DNA of 64,000 nucleotides from Candidatus Rokuibacteriota bacterium (GCA_003220225.1 QHRU01000031.1:1-64000), one strand, 5' to 3'. Shown: positions 8,805 through 18,217, counted from the first letter of the stretch. The notes: a model not told the origin generated them from the letters alone. Numbers and translations are program-made.

Positions 8805-10318
8805 CACTTCAGCCGCGCGTCGTACAGGAACAGCATATTGTCGATCCAGGGCTTCCAGTCGAGCCGGTTGCTGATCCCGAAGATGTGCGCCTGCTGGTAC
8901 GCCTTGATGATGGGCGCGTCCTCGAAGACGATCTCCTGGGCCTTGAAGTAGAGCGCTCGGCGCTTCTCGGGATCGTTGGTGCCCTGCGCCTCCTCGAGGA
9001 TCTTGTCGAGCGCCTCGTTCTTGTGGATGGCGAGCGCGGACTTGCTGTGCAGGGAGTTCACGAGCAGGTCGCCGTCGAAGACGCCGGCGCCGCCCCAGGC
9101 CGTCATGTAGGCGGGCAGCAGCTCGCGCTTGCGCCACTTCGTCGTGTAGACGCTCTGCTCCCACACCTGCACGTTGGCCTTGATCCCGACCTTGCCCAGC
9201 ATGGCCGCCATCGCCTGCATGACCTCGATGTCGTTCATGTAGCGGCGGTTCGGCGCGTGCAGCGTCATCTCGAAGCCGTTGGCGTACCCGGCCTCACGCA
9301 GCAGCGCCCTCGCGCGCTCGGGGTCGTAGCCCCACCACTTCATGGCCGGGTTGAAGCCGAACGCCTCGCGCTCCAGCGGGACGCCGAGCACGTGGCCGTG
9401 CCCCTCGAGCACGGTCTTGATGATGGTGTCCATGTCGATCGCGTAGTTGATGGCGCGCCGCACGCGAGCATCCTGCCAGGGGCCCGGCATCAGGTAGTTC
9501 GTGATCTTCACCATGATGACGAAGCCGCCGAGCGTGCTCACCTCGGTGCGCGCGACGCCGCTGGCCTTGATCTTGGCCATCTGGTCCGGCGGCACGTCGC
9601 TGACGAGATCGGCCTGGCCGGAGAGCAGGGCCGCCACGCGCGTCGTCAGCTCGGGCACCGGACGGAAGACCAGTCGCTCGATGGCCGGCGCCCCGCGGTG
9701 GTAGTCGCGGTTGGCCTCGAGCACGAGCCGCTCGTCCTTCACCCACTCCACGAACTTGTAGGGACCGCTGCCGACGGGCTTGACGGCGAAGCCGGCGTCG
9801 CCGACCTGCTCGATGTACTTCGGCGGCACGATGCCGACGGTGCCGCAGTGGCCGGGACTCATCCGTACGGGCAGCAGCGGAAACGGCTTGCTCGTCACGA
9901 CGTTCACGGTGGAGGCGTCGACCACGTCCACGTGATCGATGGTCGCGATGCTCGTCCGCCCCGGCGCGCCCTGCTTGGGATTGAGCATCCGCTCGATGCT
10001 GTACTTGACGGCGGCCGCGTCGAGCGGCTCGCCGTTGTGGAACTTGATCCCGCGCCGCAGCTTGAACTGCCACGTCGTCTCGTTGAGCAGGCGCCAGGAC
10101 TCGGCGAGATTGCCCTCGAGCTTGAGCGTCTTGAGGTCGCGCCGCAGCAACGTGTCGAAGATCTGCCGGTCGGGCTCGTGGGCGTTCTTGTCGCAGTGCA
10201 TGTGCCAGTCGAGCGTGGCCGCCTCGCCGGACTGCACCACGATCACGGGCTTGGGCTGCCCCTGCGCGACGCCGGCGAGCAGGACGACAAGCGCGAGCGC
10301 TCCGAGCACGATCCTCAT
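8804..10318 (-). CDS. Peptide/nickel-type ABC transporter substrate-binding protein (family 5)
   Basis: A 504-residue periplasmic binding protein of the DppA/OppA/NikA group. The signal peptide is MRIVLGALALVVLLAGVAQG. Characteristic segments are LAESWRLLNETTWQFKLRRG, IKFHNGEPLDAAAVKYSIER and DARVRRAINYAIDMDTI. A strong GGGAGG site precedes the ATG. It sits 14 bp after its permease pair and overlaps the flavin oxidoreductase gene by one base, so import and reduction are probably coupled. Family 5 proteins bind peptides but also many opines, glycosides and metal chelates, so the ligand is open. Confidence 0.92.
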   Translation of the reverse strand: MRIVLGALALVVLLAGVAQGQPKPVIVVQSGEAATLDWHMHCDKNAHEPDRQIFDTLLRRDLKTLKLEGNLAESWRLLNETTWQFKLRRGIKFHNGEPLDAAAVKYSIERMLNPKQGAPGRTSIATIDHVDVVDASTVNVVTSKPFPLLPVRMSPGHCGTVGIVPPKYIEQVGDAGFAVKPVGSGPYKFVEWVKDERLVLEANRDYHRGAPAIERLVFRPVPELTTRVAALLSGQADLVSDVPPDQMAKIKASGVARTEVSTLGGFVIMVKITNYLMPGPWQDARVRRAINYAIDMDTIIKTVLEGHGHVLGVPLEREAFGFNPAMKWWGYDPERARALLREAGYANGFEMTLHAPNRRYMNDIEVMQAMAAMLGKVGIKANVQVWEQSVYTTKWRKRELLPAYMTAWGGAGVFDGDLLVNSLHSKSALAIHKNEALDKILEEAQGTNDPEKRRALYFKAQEIVFEDAPIIKAYQQAHIFGISNRLDWKPWIDNMLFLYDARLK

Positions 10319-10331
10319 GGTCGAGGCCTCC

Positions 10332-11207
10332 CTAGAACCGATCGACGGTTCCTCGAGTCTGGAGATACGGATCGAGCGCGTCCCGCAGGGCGTCGCCGAT
10401 CAGGTTGATCGCGATCACCGTCGCGAAGAGCGCGGCGCCGGGCGACAGCGCCAGCCAGTAGCGCGTGTCCACGAACTGCCGCCCCTCGGCGAGCATGCCG
10501 CCCCACGACGGGATGCTGAGCGGCACGCCGAGGCCGAGAAAGCTCAGCCCGGCCTCCGTCAGGATCGCGCCGGCCACGCCGAAGGTGGCCACCACGATGA
10601 GCGAGGCGCTCACGTTGGGCAGGATGTGGCGCCAGACGATGCGCGGGACCGACATGCCGAGCGAGCGCGCGGCGTCGACGTACGCGCGCTCGCGCACGGC
10701 CAGCGTCTCCGCGCGCACCACGCGCGCGTAGGTCGCCCAGCTGCTGAGCCCGACCACGAGGATGATGTTGCGCACGCTCGGGCCGAGCACGCCGATGACC
10801 GTGATGGCGAGCAGGATGAACGGGAACGCGAACTGCATGTCGGCCAGCCGCATGACGAGATGGTCGGCGAGGCCGCCACGGATGCCCGCGGTGAGGCCGA
10901 GGCTCGTGCCGACGCTGCCCGCGAGCAGCACCGCCGACACGCCGATCAGCGCGGAGGTGCGCGCGCCATGGATGACGCGGCTGAGGATGTCGCGCCCGAG
11001 CTGGTCGGTGCCGAGCACGGCGAGGTCGCCGTCAGGCGTGCGCGCCGTCGGCGGCGTGAAGCGCGCGAGCAGGCGCTGCTCGTTCGGATCCGCGGGCGCG
11101 AGCAGGCCCGGCAGCAGCGCGCAGAGGGTGACGAGCGCCACCGCCAGCAGGCCGAGCCCGGCGGCGGGCGAGCCGATCAGCGCGCGCGTGCGGCGGCCGC
11201 TAGGCAA
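10332..11207 (-). CDS. Peptide-type ABC transporter permease (DppC class)
   Basis: A 291-residue permease of the DppC/OppC class with an N-terminal span, a periplasmic segment ending in LGTDQLGRDILSRVIHGART, and the EAA loop YVDAARSLGMSVPRIVWRHI. The start is TTG, with GAGGG six bases upstream; no ATG or GTG is available in frame before it. The start overlaps the end of the DppB-type gene by eight bases, a normal arrangement for this pair. The cognate ATPases (DppD/DppF) are not in the operon. Confidence 0.92.
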   Translation of the reverse strand: MPSGRRTRALIGSPAAGLGLLAVALVTLCALLPGLLAPADPNEQRLLARFTPPTARTPDGDLAVLGTDQLGRDILSRVIHGARTSALIGVSAVLLAGSVGTSLGLTAGIRGGLADHLVMRLADMQFAFPFILLAITVIGVLGPSVRNIILVVGLSSWATYARVVRAETLAVRERAYVDAARSLGMSVPRIVWRHILPNVSASLIVVATFGVAGAILTEAGLSFLGLGVPLSIPSWGGMLAEGRQFVDTRYWLALSPGAALFATVIAINLIGDALRDALDPYLQTRGTVDRF

Positions 11208-12135
11208 GGCGCACCCTCGGATCCAGCGCCATGTACAGGAGGTCGATCGCGACGTTCAAGAGGATCAGGCTCGCCGCCACCGTGAACACGACGGCCTGCA
11301 GCAGGGGGACGTCCTTGTTCACCACGGCCTCGACGGCCAGACGCCCGACGCCCGGGTACGCGAAGACCGCCTCGGTGATGACGGCGCCGCCCAGCAGGTT
11401 GCCCAGCTCCAGCCCGATCGCCGTCACGATCGGAATCGCGCCGTTCCGCAGCGCGTGCCGGAGGACCACGCCCCATTCGCTGATCCCCTTGGCGCGCGCC
11501 GTTCGCAGGAAATCCTGGTGCAGCACCTCGAGCATGCTCGAGCGTGTGATGCGCGCGGTGCGTGCCATCGCCCACACGCCGAGCGTCAGCGCCGGCAGCG
11601 CGAGCGCGGCGAGGCCCTCACCGCCGTAGACCGGCACCCAGCGGAGCTGCACGGCGAAGACGAGGATCAGCAATATTCCGAGCCAGAACGTGGGCATGCA
11701 CTGGCCCGACAGCGCGAACGCCATCGCGAAGGTGTCGAGGACGGAGTTGCGGCGCAGCGCGGAGAGGATGCCGAGGGGCAGCGCGAGCGCCACCGCGAGC
11801 GCCATGGCCACGAGCGCCAGCTTGAGCGTGGCGGGAAAGCGCGTCAGCACGAGCGGCAGCGTCGGCTGCTGGTGGCGCAGCGAGCGGCCGAAGTCCCCCT
11901 GCACGGCGCGGAGCAGGAAGCGGCCGTACTGCTCCGGCAGCGGACGGTCGAAGCCGAGCGCAGCGCGGACCATCTCGTAGTCCTCGCGGGTGCCCTCGGG
12001 ACCGACGTAGAGCGCGGTGGGATCGCCGGAGAGGTGAACGACGAGGAAGACGGCCAGCGTGATGCCGAAAAGCAGCACCACCGCCCAGGCGAGCCGGCGG
12101 AACAGGTACGCGATCACCAGCGGAACGTACAGCAC
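11200..12135 (-). CDS. Peptide-type ABC transporter permease (DppB class)
   Basis: A 311-residue permease of the DppB class. The first span begins YLFRRLAWAVVLLFGITLAV; the family motif around HLSGDPTALYVGPEG follows, and the EAA loop is HQDFLRTARAKGISEWGVVL. I chose GTG 12135 because GGAGG lies seven bases upstream; a TTG six codons earlier is possible. It is the first gene of the peptide-importer set, about 120 bp after an amidohydrolase gene in the same direction. Confidence 0.9.
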   Translation of the reverse strand: MLYVPLVIAYLFRRLAWAVVLLFGITLAVFLVVHLSGDPTALYVGPEGTREDYEMVRAALGFDRPLPEQYGRFLLRAVQGDFGRSLRHQQPTLPLVLTRFPATLKLALVAMALAVALALPLGILSALRRNSVLDTFAMAFALSGQCMPTFWLGILLILVFAVQLRWVPVYGGEGLAALALPALTLGVWAMARTARITRSSMLEVLHQDFLRTARAKGISEWGVVLRHALRNGAIPIVTAIGLELGNLLGGAVITEAVFAYPGVGRLAVEAVVNKDVPLLQAVVFTVAASLILLNVAIDLLYMALDPRVRLA

Positions 12136-12257
12136 AAAGCGGCCTCCGACCAAGAGGGGCCGGATTGAACGAACCCGGAGGATCTTCTCAGATACCCGTC
12201 TACTGCAAGTTCACCGTCCTCACCCCGGGTCGCTCGAGGTCGGACATCCGCGGACAC

Positions 12258-13253
12258 TCAGAGCTTCAGCAGCCGCTCGAGGTTCTTCCAGAGGATCGCC
12301 TCCTTCTCGTCCTGCGAGAGGCTCTTCATGCCGAGGATCCACGCCACAGGCCAGTCCAGGGCCATGTCGTAGGGCCAGTCGGTCCCGAACACGACCCGGT
12401 CGACGCCGACGGTGTCGATGAGATAGCGCAGCGCCGGCTCGGTGTAGACGATGCAGTCGTAGTAGAAGCGCCGCAGATACGCGCTGGGCGGCTGCGTGAC
12501 GTGCACGCGCGCCTCGGAGCGGACCTGCCATGCGTGGTCCATGCGGCCGATCCCGTAGCACGTGTACCCGCCGCCGTGGCCGAGCACGATCCGGAGCTCC
12601 GGGAACGCGTCCATGACGCCACCGTGCACGAGCGTGGCGAACGTCACCGCCCGGTCTACGAGGTTGCCGATGCTGTTCGGGAGGTGATAACGCTTCGTCC
12701 GCGGAGTCACCAGCGTCTCGCCCCCCTGATGGAAGAAGATCAGCGCCCCCATCTGCTCGGCGGCCTTCCAGAAGGGGCGGAAGTCCGGCTCGTCCAGGGT
12801 TCGGCCGTTGACGTGATCGTTGATCTCCACGCCCTTGAGGCCGAGCTGCATCATGCCGCGCTCCAGCTCCGTGATCGCGGCCTTCACGTCCTGCATGGGC
12901 AGCGTCCCGAGCCCCGCGAACCGCTGGGGCCGGGCCCGGACCATGTCGGCGATCTCGTCGTTCGTGGCGCGGGCGGTCGCGACCGCGGCCGTGGTGTCGA
13001 GGTGATAGTTGTAGAACCCGACGTAGGGCGAGACGACGTGGACGTCGACGCCGAGCGAGTCCATGTCGGCCAGGCGCTCTTCGGGCGTCCACTTGGCCCG
13101 CGGCGGCAGCGGGTGCCGCTGGCCGCCGACGATGGCGGACTCCCTGCCCCGCGCATCCTTCTCGCGCTTGATGGTGTGCCAGTCGCCGCCGTTCTCGGTC
13201 GCCCGCCAGAAGCACTGCGGAGTCAGATGGGCATGGATGTCGATGGTCCGCAT
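12258..13253 (-). CDS. Amidohydrolase-2 family protein, ACMSD-like
   Basis: A 331-residue TIM-barrel metal enzyme close in layout to aminocarboxymuconate-semialdehyde decarboxylase. The N-terminus MRTIDIHAHL gives the HxH pair (His7, His9); further ligands are expected in IFFHQGGE and VLGHGGGYTCYGIGR, and the conserved Asp is in VFGTDWPYDM. AAGGAG precedes the ATG. It follows a larger amidohydrolase-2 gene by 94 bp. ACMSD acts on ring-cleavage products of tryptophan or aromatic degradation; related enzymes decarboxylate other aromatic acids, so the substrate is unsettled. Confidence 0.88.
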   Translation of the reverse strand: MRTIDIHAHLTPQCFWRATENGGDWHTIKREKDARGRESAIVGGQRHPLPPRAKWTPEERLADMDSLGVDVHVVSPYVGFYNYHLDTTAAVATARATNDEIADMVRARPQRFAGLGTLPMQDVKAAITELERGMMQLGLKGVEINDHVNGRTLDEPDFRPFWKAAEQMGALIFFHQGGETLVTPRTKRYHLPNSIGNLVDRAVTFATLVHGGVMDAFPELRIVLGHGGGYTCYGIGRMDHAWQVRSEARVHVTQPPSAYLRRFYYDCIVYTEPALRYLIDTVGVDRVVFGTDWPYDMALDWPVAWILGMKSLSQDEKEAILWKNLERLLKL

Positions 13254-13347
13254 GGCTCTCCTTGGTCCTGCTCGTCATCGCGCTCCTGCGCGACGGCCAA
13301 TGCGGACGGACCGCCGCGGCGCTGAGCCGCGCGCGCGCCGAGACGGC

Positions 13348-14547
13348 TCAGGCCCGTGCCGCGGCCGCGTCCGCCTTGTTGAAATCGGCCTCCGTGAAGC
13401 CGTAGAGGTGCGCGCCACCTATCAGAATTTGCGCGGCGATCTCGCGCGGCACGTTCTTGAGGAGGTTCTCCGAAACGTGCGGGAAGTTGGAGTCGAAATG
13501 CGGGTAGTCCGTCGAGACGCACATGCGATCGGCGCCGATGAGCCCGGCCGTCGCCTCGATCTCGGGCTCGCTGCCCTCGACGGCGGCCCAGCAGTTGCGC
13601 CGGAAGTACTCGCGCGGGGTCAACGTCAGGTACGGCGCGTGCGAGTCACGGTACTGCGGGTAATCCCACTCGATCCGTGACAGGAGTCCCGGCGCCCACG
13701 AATTCTGAGCCTCGAGGAAGCCCACGCGCAGCCGCGGATGAAACTCGAACACGCCGCCGATGATCATGGCGACCATCGCCTGCTGCATCTCGATCCAGTG
13801 GCTGGCCACGTGACGGTAGAACCGGTTCTCGCCGTACAGCGGGATCATCCGCGAATACACTGCGCTCACGCCCTCGTGAAAGCCCCAGGTGACGTTCAGC
13901 TCTTCGTGCACGCTGTAGAGCGGGTCCCAGTAATTGGAGTGCCAGTAATGATCGTTCACCAGATTCGGCCGGATGAACGAGCCGACGGCGCCCAGCTCGC
14001 GCACGCACCGGATCAGCTCGCGGCAGGCCAGGTGCACGTCGTGGACGGGCAGCATCGCGACCCATTTCAGGCGATCGGGGCTGTAGCGGGTGAACTCGTG
14101 GATCCAGTTGTTGTAGGCCTGGCAAATGGCGAGCGACAGGCGCGGGTCCATGTTGTCGCGGGCGATGAGAGCCAGCCCGCTGGTGGGATAGAGGACGGCG
14201 ATGTCGACGCCCTCCAGCTCCATGCCCATGACCTGCGCCTCGGCGTTGTAGTCGCGCTCGATGGCGAAATCGAGCCGGCCGGTGTCGAACAGCCGCGAGC
14301 CCGAGAGGGGTTGGGTGGTCTGCGAGCCGGCCGGGCGGACGCGCTTGCGGTACTGCTGCAGGTCCATGTCGGACGTCGGCAGCCCGTCGATGATGGTGAG
14401 GCCCGCGACGCCGCGCTTGGGACGGCCGTCGGCGCCCACCGGCACGCTGATGCGGTGCCTGAACGCCGGGTCCAGGTAGCGGTCGAAGAGATCGGGCGGT
14501 TCCATGATGTGCATGTCGGAATCGACGAACCGGAGGCCGTCCTTCAT
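13348..14547 (-). CDS. Amidohydrolase-2 family protein (large subgroup)
   Basis: A 399-residue metal-dependent hydrolase with the N-terminus FVDSDMHIMEPPDLF (Asp11, His13), shared with the paralogue at 39476-40642 (MDSDLHTMEPDGLW). The C-terminal barrel strand is MCVSTDYPHFDSNFP, carrying the catalytic Asp. AGGAGG lies upstream of the ATG. It is the first gene of the long minus-strand operon, facing the plus-strand binding-protein gene at 14728 across 180 bp that must contain both promoters. Family members act on diverse cyclic or acyl compounds. Confidence 0.87.
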   Translation of the reverse strand: MKDGLRFVDSDMHIMEPPDLFDRYLDPAFRHRISVPVGADGRPKRGVAGLTIIDGLPTSDMDLQQYRKRVRPAGSQTTQPLSGSRLFDTGRLDFAIERDYNAEAQVMGMELEGVDIAVLYPTSGLALIARDNMDPRLSLAICQAYNNWIHEFTRYSPDRLKWVAMLPVHDVHLACRELIRCVRELGAVGSFIRPNLVNDHYWHSNYWDPLYSVHEELNVTWGFHEGVSAVYSRMIPLYGENRFYRHVASHWIEMQQAMVAMIIGGVFEFHPRLRVGFLEAQNSWAPGLLSRIEWDYPQYRDSHAPYLTLTPREYFRRNCWAAVEGSEPEIEATAGLIGADRMCVSTDYPHFDSNFPHVSENLLKNVPREIAAQILIGGAHLYGFTEADFNKADAAAARA

Positions 14548-14727
14548 GAGTTCCTCCTGCGCGGGTGACCGAGGTGGCCGAGTCGCGCCTGGTCGCGGTT
14601 GTTCCGGACTATAGCGGGCTCGGGCGCGGAGTCAAGCGGCGCGCGGCCGGGCGCGGCGCCTCCCGGCCCGAACTGGCCGCCGACGAAGAAATCGTGGTAG
14701 CGTACCGCCGCTCCAGGAGGTCCACCC

Positions 14728-16269
14728 ATGAACGCATACGCGACGCGCGCTCGCGTCGTCCTGCTCGCCGCGCTGGCGGTCGCCGCCGCCGCCGCGCCGG
14801 CGCTCGCCGCCGAGCCTGCGGGCGAGGTCACCGTCTCGTTCCACGTCACGCTGGCGCCGGCCTGGTTCGATCCGTCCACCGCCCCGCCCCAGATCACGCC
14901 GTTCGGCGTGATGTACGCGATCCACGACGCGCTGGTGCGGCCGCTGCCCAACCAGAAGATGGGCGCCAGCCTGGCGGAGTCGTGGACGGAGAGCCGCGAC
15001 GGGCTCGTGTACGAGTTCAAGCTGCGCCGCGGGCTCAAGTTTCACAACGGCGACCCGCTCAGCGCGGAGGACGTGAAGTTCAGCTTCGATCGCTACAACG
15101 GCGCCGGCGCGCGAGAGCTGCGCGCGCGCGTCCGGCAGCTCGAGATCGTCGATCCGCTCACCGTGCGCTTCACCCTCAAGGAGCCGTGGCCGGACTTCAT
15201 GACGTTCTACGGCACCACGGCCACCGCGGCGGGCATCGTGCTGCCGAAGAAATATTTCGAGTCGGTCGGCCCCGACGGCTTCAAGCAGAAGCCCATCGGC
15301 GCGGGCCCGTACAGGTTCCTCAGCCAGCGGCCCGGCCTCGAGATCGTCCTGGAAGCGAACACGGCGCACTGGCGGCACGCCCCCTACATCCGGAAGCTGA
15401 CGATGAAGAGCGTGCCCGACAGCACGACGCGGCTGGCCATGCTGAAGAGCGGCGAGACGGATTTCGCCCTGTTCCTGGACGGCCCCGACGCGCTGGCGCT
15501 CAAGGGCGACGCGCGCTACAAGCTGGTCGACACGCGGCATGCGTCCATCTTCTGGATCGAGTTCCCGGACCAGTGGGACCCGAAGTCGCCGTGGGCCGAC
15601 AAGCGGCTGCGCCAGGCCGTGAACTACGCCCTCGATCGCAAGTCCACGAACGAGGCGGCCTGCCTCGGCTTCTGCCCGCCCGCCGGCGTGATCGTGCCGC
15701 GCGTGATGGATTTCGCGCTCCAGGTCCCCCCGCACCCCTACGACCCGCAGAAAGCCAGGCAGCTGCTCGCCGAGGCCGGCTATCCGAACGGCCTCGACGC
15801 CGGCGAGTTCACGCCCATCCCCGGCTTCTCGACCGTGGGCGAATCCGCGCTGAACAACCTGAACGCCGTCGGGATCCGCGTGAGGATGCGACTGATGGAG
15901 CGCGCGTCGTTCTACGCCGCGTGGCAGGAGAAGAAGCTGCGCGGGCTCTTCCTCACCGCCGTGGGCAACTCGGGCAACGCCGCCACCCGCGTCGAGACGT
16001 TCATGTACAGCAAGGGCCCCTACGCCTACGGCGGCTATCCCGACCTCGACGAGATGTTCCTGCAGCAGTCACGCGAGCGGGATCCCGTCAAGCGGGAGGC
16101 GATCCTGCATCGGATCCAGCAGCTCACCATCGACCGCGTGATGTACGCGCCGATCATGGACCTGCGCGGCCTGATCGGCATCGGCCCCCGCCTGAGCGAG
16201 CACACCATGAACGTGATCCCGATGTACTCGTTCCCGTCGTACGAGGATATGCGGCTCAAGGCTCAGTGA
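14728..16269 (+). CDS. Peptide/nickel-type ABC transporter substrate-binding protein (family 5), orphan
   Basis: A 513-residue periplasmic binding protein. The signal peptide is Ala-rich and ends near PALA-AEPAG. Family 5 landmarks are LAESWTESRDGLVYEFKLRR, LKFHNGDPLSAEDVKFSFDR and KRLRQAVNYALDRK. CAGGAGG lies eight bases before the ATG. No permease or ATPase genes accompany it; the next gene is an aldo-keto reductase overlapping by four bases. It may feed the DppBC-type permeases encoded on the opposite strand nearby. Confidence 0.9.
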   Translation: MNAYATRARVVLLAALAVAAAAAPALAAEPAGEVTVSFHVTLAPAWFDPSTAPPQITPFGVMYAIHDALVRPLPNQKMGASLAESWTESRDGLVYEFKLRRGLKFHNGDPLSAEDVKFSFDRYNGAGARELRARVRQLEIVDPLTVRFTLKEPWPDFMTFYGTTATAAGIVLPKKYFESVGPDGFKQKPIGAGPYRFLSQRPGLEIVLEANTAHWRHAPYIRKLTMKSVPDSTTRLAMLKSGETDFALFLDGPDALALKGDARYKLVDTRHASIFWIEFPDQWDPKSPWADKRLRQAVNYALDRKSTNEAACLGFCPPAGVIVPRVMDFALQVPPHPYDPQKARQLLAEAGYPNGLDAGEFTPIPGFSTVGESALNNLNAVGIRVRMRLMERASFYAAWQEKKLRGLFLTAVGNSGNAATRVETFMYSKGPYAYGGYPDLDEMFLQQSRERDPVKREAILHRIQQLTIDRVMYAPIMDLRGLIGIGPRLSEHTMNVIPMYSFPSYEDMRLKAQ

Positions 16270-17084
16270 CGCCGGTCCTCCGCGCGATTCCCTCGACCGG
16301 CGAGAGGATCCCTGCCCTCGGGCTCGGCACGTGGCAGGCCTTCGACGTCGGCGATCCCGCCCGGCGCGGCCCGCTCCGCGAGGTGCTGCGGCGTTTCGTC
16401 GATCTCGGCGGGCGCGTCGTGGACTCTTCGCCCATGTACGGCGCCGCGGAGGCGGCCGTCGGCGACCTCGCCGCCGAGCTGGGCGTGCGCGACGCCCTCT
16501 GGGTCGCGACCAAGGTGTGGACGACGGGGCGCGCGGCCGGCGTCGCCCAGATGGAGCGCTCGCTCGAGCTCCTGCGCGGCAAGGGGCTGGACCTGATGCA
16601 GGTCCACAACCTCGTCGACTGGCAGACGCACCTCGCGACGCTGCGCGAGTGGAAGGCCACGGGCCGCATCCGCTATCTCGGCGTGACGCACTACAGCGCG
16701 GCCGGCCACGACCCGCTGGAGCGCGTCATGCGCAGCGTGCCGCTCGACTTCGTGCAGCTCAACTACTCGCTGGCCGAGCGCGAGGCGGAGCGGCGGCTGT
16801 TGCCGCTGGCGCGCGAGCGCGGCATCGCGGTGCTGGTGAACCGCCCCCTCGCCCAGGGCGCCCTCTTCGCCCAGGCGCGCGGCCGTCGCCTGCCGTCGTG
16901 GGCGGCGGACTTCGACTGCGCGTCATGGGCGCAGCTCTTCCTCAAGTGGATCCTGGCGCACCCGGCCGTGACCTGCGTGATTCCGGCCACCCGCCGGCTG
17001 CCGCACCTCGAGGACAACATGCAGGCCGGCGTGGGGCGCCTGCCCGACGCGGCGACGCGCGAGCGCATCACCGCGCTGTTCTGA
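16266..17084 (+). CDS. Aldo/keto reductase
   Basis: A 272-residue NADPH-dependent reductase of the aldo-keto reductase superfamily. The catalytic tetrad is visible: Asp53 and Tyr58 (VVDSSPMYGAAE), Lys83 (VATKVW) and His114 (MQVHNLVDW). The C-terminal cofactor segment is AVTCVIPATRRLPHLEDN. It starts with GTG inside the stop region of the binding-protein gene (GTGA overlap), so the two are translationally coupled. The reading frame extends far upstream without a stop, but that part is antisense-like sequence over the binding-protein gene and not part of this protein. Confidence 0.9.
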   Translation: MTPVLRAIPSTGERIPALGLGTWQAFDVGDPARRGPLREVLRRFVDLGGRVVDSSPMYGAAEAAVGDLAAELGVRDALWVATKVWTTGRAAGVAQMERSLELLRGKGLDLMQVHNLVDWQTHLATLREWKATGRIRYLGVTHYSAAGHDPLERVMRSVPLDFVQLNYSLAEREAERRLLPLARERGIAVLVNRPLAQGALFAQARGRRLPSWAADFDCASWAQLFLKWILAHPAVTCVIPATRRLPHLEDNMQAGVGRLPDAATRERITALF

Positions 17085-17090
17085 CCGGCG

Positions 17091-17279
17091 TTACCCGCCG
17101 CGGATCTCTTTCAGCCGCTTCTTGAGCGTCGTCATGCGGTCGTTCATCTGCTCGGACAGCCGGCTCGACGGCGACCGCCGCTTGGACGCCGGCCGGGCGG
17201 CCGGCGTCGTCGTCGTGCGCGCGTGGCAGTACACGCATCCTTGCTTCAATCCGTGCTTGCACTCTTTCGTCGTCTCCAT
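17091..17279 (-). CDS. Small CxHGL-type zinc-motif protein
   Basis: A 62-residue protein with the N-terminal motif CKHGLKQGCVYC, a short Cys/His arrangement likely to bind zinc, followed by a Thr/Pro/Arg-rich linker and a C-terminal basic helix (MTTLKKRLKEIRGG). Similar CxHGL...CxxC motifs occur in small proteins of unknown role. The upstream ribosome site is weak. It converges on the aldo-keto reductase with 6 bp between stops. Confidence 0.5.
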   Translation of the reverse strand: METTKECKHGLKQGCVYCHARTTTTPAARPASKRRSPSSRLSEQMNDRMTTLKKRLKEIRGG

Positions 17280-17283
17280 GCAT

Positions 17284-18156
17284 TCAGACTACCGCATTCT
17301 TCAGCGCGCGATCCAGCTCATCGGCCAAACCGCTGGAAATCCGCGTCAACGGGAGGCGACATTCGGGTGACGTGATCAGCCCCTGGCGCCACACACAATG
17401 CTTGATCGGCATCGGATTGGCTTCCTTGAAGAGCAGCGGCACCACCGCCTCGAGCCGCGACCAGATCGCGCGCGCCGCGTGGTGGTCGTTGGCGGCCATG
17501 CGTGCGTGGACGCCGACGAACCCCTCGGTGGCGACGTGGCAGGAGGCCAGGATCCCGCCGTCGCCGCCGTGGGCGAGCATCGTGTAGAAGAGCGCGTCGT
17601 CGCCCGTCATGACGGCGAAGCCCTCGGGCCGCTGCCGCAGGAGATCCAGCGACTGGGCGAGGTTGCCGGACGAGTCCTTGACGCCGACGACGTTGGGCAG
17701 CTCCGCCAGCCGCAGCAGCGTGTCGTTGGCGAGGTTGACGCTGGTCCGGTACGGGATGTTGTAGACGAGGATCTGCCGGTCGGTGGCTTCCGCGATGCGC
17801 GTGAAGTGCTCCCGCATCCCGTCCTGGCTCGGCCGGTTGTAGTACGGGCACACGGAGACGATGCCCTCGAAGCGATGACGCTCGAGCCGCTTCAGGGTCG
17901 CGAGCACCTTCCTGGTCGCGTTGCCGCCGACGCCCACGAAGACGGGCACGCGTCCGGCGACCACGCCGACGGTCCGCTCGACGAGCGCCTCCATCTCGTC
18001 GTCGTCGATGGTCGGGCTCTCGCCCGTGGTGCCCAGCGGGAAGACGCCGCTCACGCCCTTGCCCAGGTAGTGCTCGAGCAGCCGCTCGTAGCCGGCGAAG
18101 TCGACGGCGCCATCCACGAACGGCGTGACGATCGGCAACCAGACTCCTGAGATCAT
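17284..18156 (-). CDS. dapA: 4-hydroxy-tetrahydrodipicolinate synthase (DHDPS family)
   Basis: A 290-residue class I aldolase-fold enzyme condensing pyruvate with aspartate semialdehyde in lysine biosynthesis. All hallmark residues are present at E. coli-like positions: Thr43/Thr44 in LGTTGES, Tyr106, Tyr132 and Arg137 in VYNIPYRT, and the Schiff-base Lys160 in VGVKDSSG. The ATG at 18156 has AAAGGAGAG upstream; an open frame continues 71 codons further but crosses the terminator hairpin. The presence of Arg137, which binds the semialdehyde carboxylate in true DapA, supports this assignment over related sugar-acid lyases, though those cannot be excluded. No other lysine gene is nearby. Confidence 0.85.
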   Translation of the reverse strand: MISGVWLPIVTPFVDGAVDFAGYERLLEHYLGKGVSGVFPLGTTGESPTIDDDEMEALVERTVGVVAGRVPVFVGVGGNATRKVLATLKRLERHRFEGIVSVCPYYNRPSQDGMREHFTRIAEATDRQILVYNIPYRTSVNLANDTLLRLAELPNVVGVKDSSGNLAQSLDLLRQRPEGFAVMTGDDALFYTMLAHGGDGGILASCHVATEGFVGVHARMAANDHHAARAIWSRLEAVVPLLFKEANPMPIKHCVWRQGLITSPECRLPLTRISSGLADELDRALKNAVV

Positions 18157-18180
18157 GCCCCTCTCCTTTGCTCGCGTGCG

Positions 18181-18217
18181 CAAACGAAAACGGCCCGCGA
18201 CCTGGTGGTCGCGGGCC
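18181..18217 (-). terminator. Leader terminator (probable attenuator) upstream of dapA
   Basis: On the minus strand a perfect 11-bp stem GGCCCGCGACC / GGTCGCGGGCC with loop ACCA is followed at once by GTTTTCGTTT, the classic intrinsic-terminator layout. It ends 25 bp before the dapA ATG and lies downstream of the likely promoter near 18363. That position means it must be read through or disrupted for dapA to be expressed from that promoter. Confidence 0.75.

Noticed and set aside
14565-16265. Long open frame continuous with the aldo-keto reductase
   Set aside because: Its first 567 codons run antiparallel in style to no family, rich in Arg/Ala, and lie over the binding-protein gene, whose protein has clear motifs. 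Only the part from 16266 is real.
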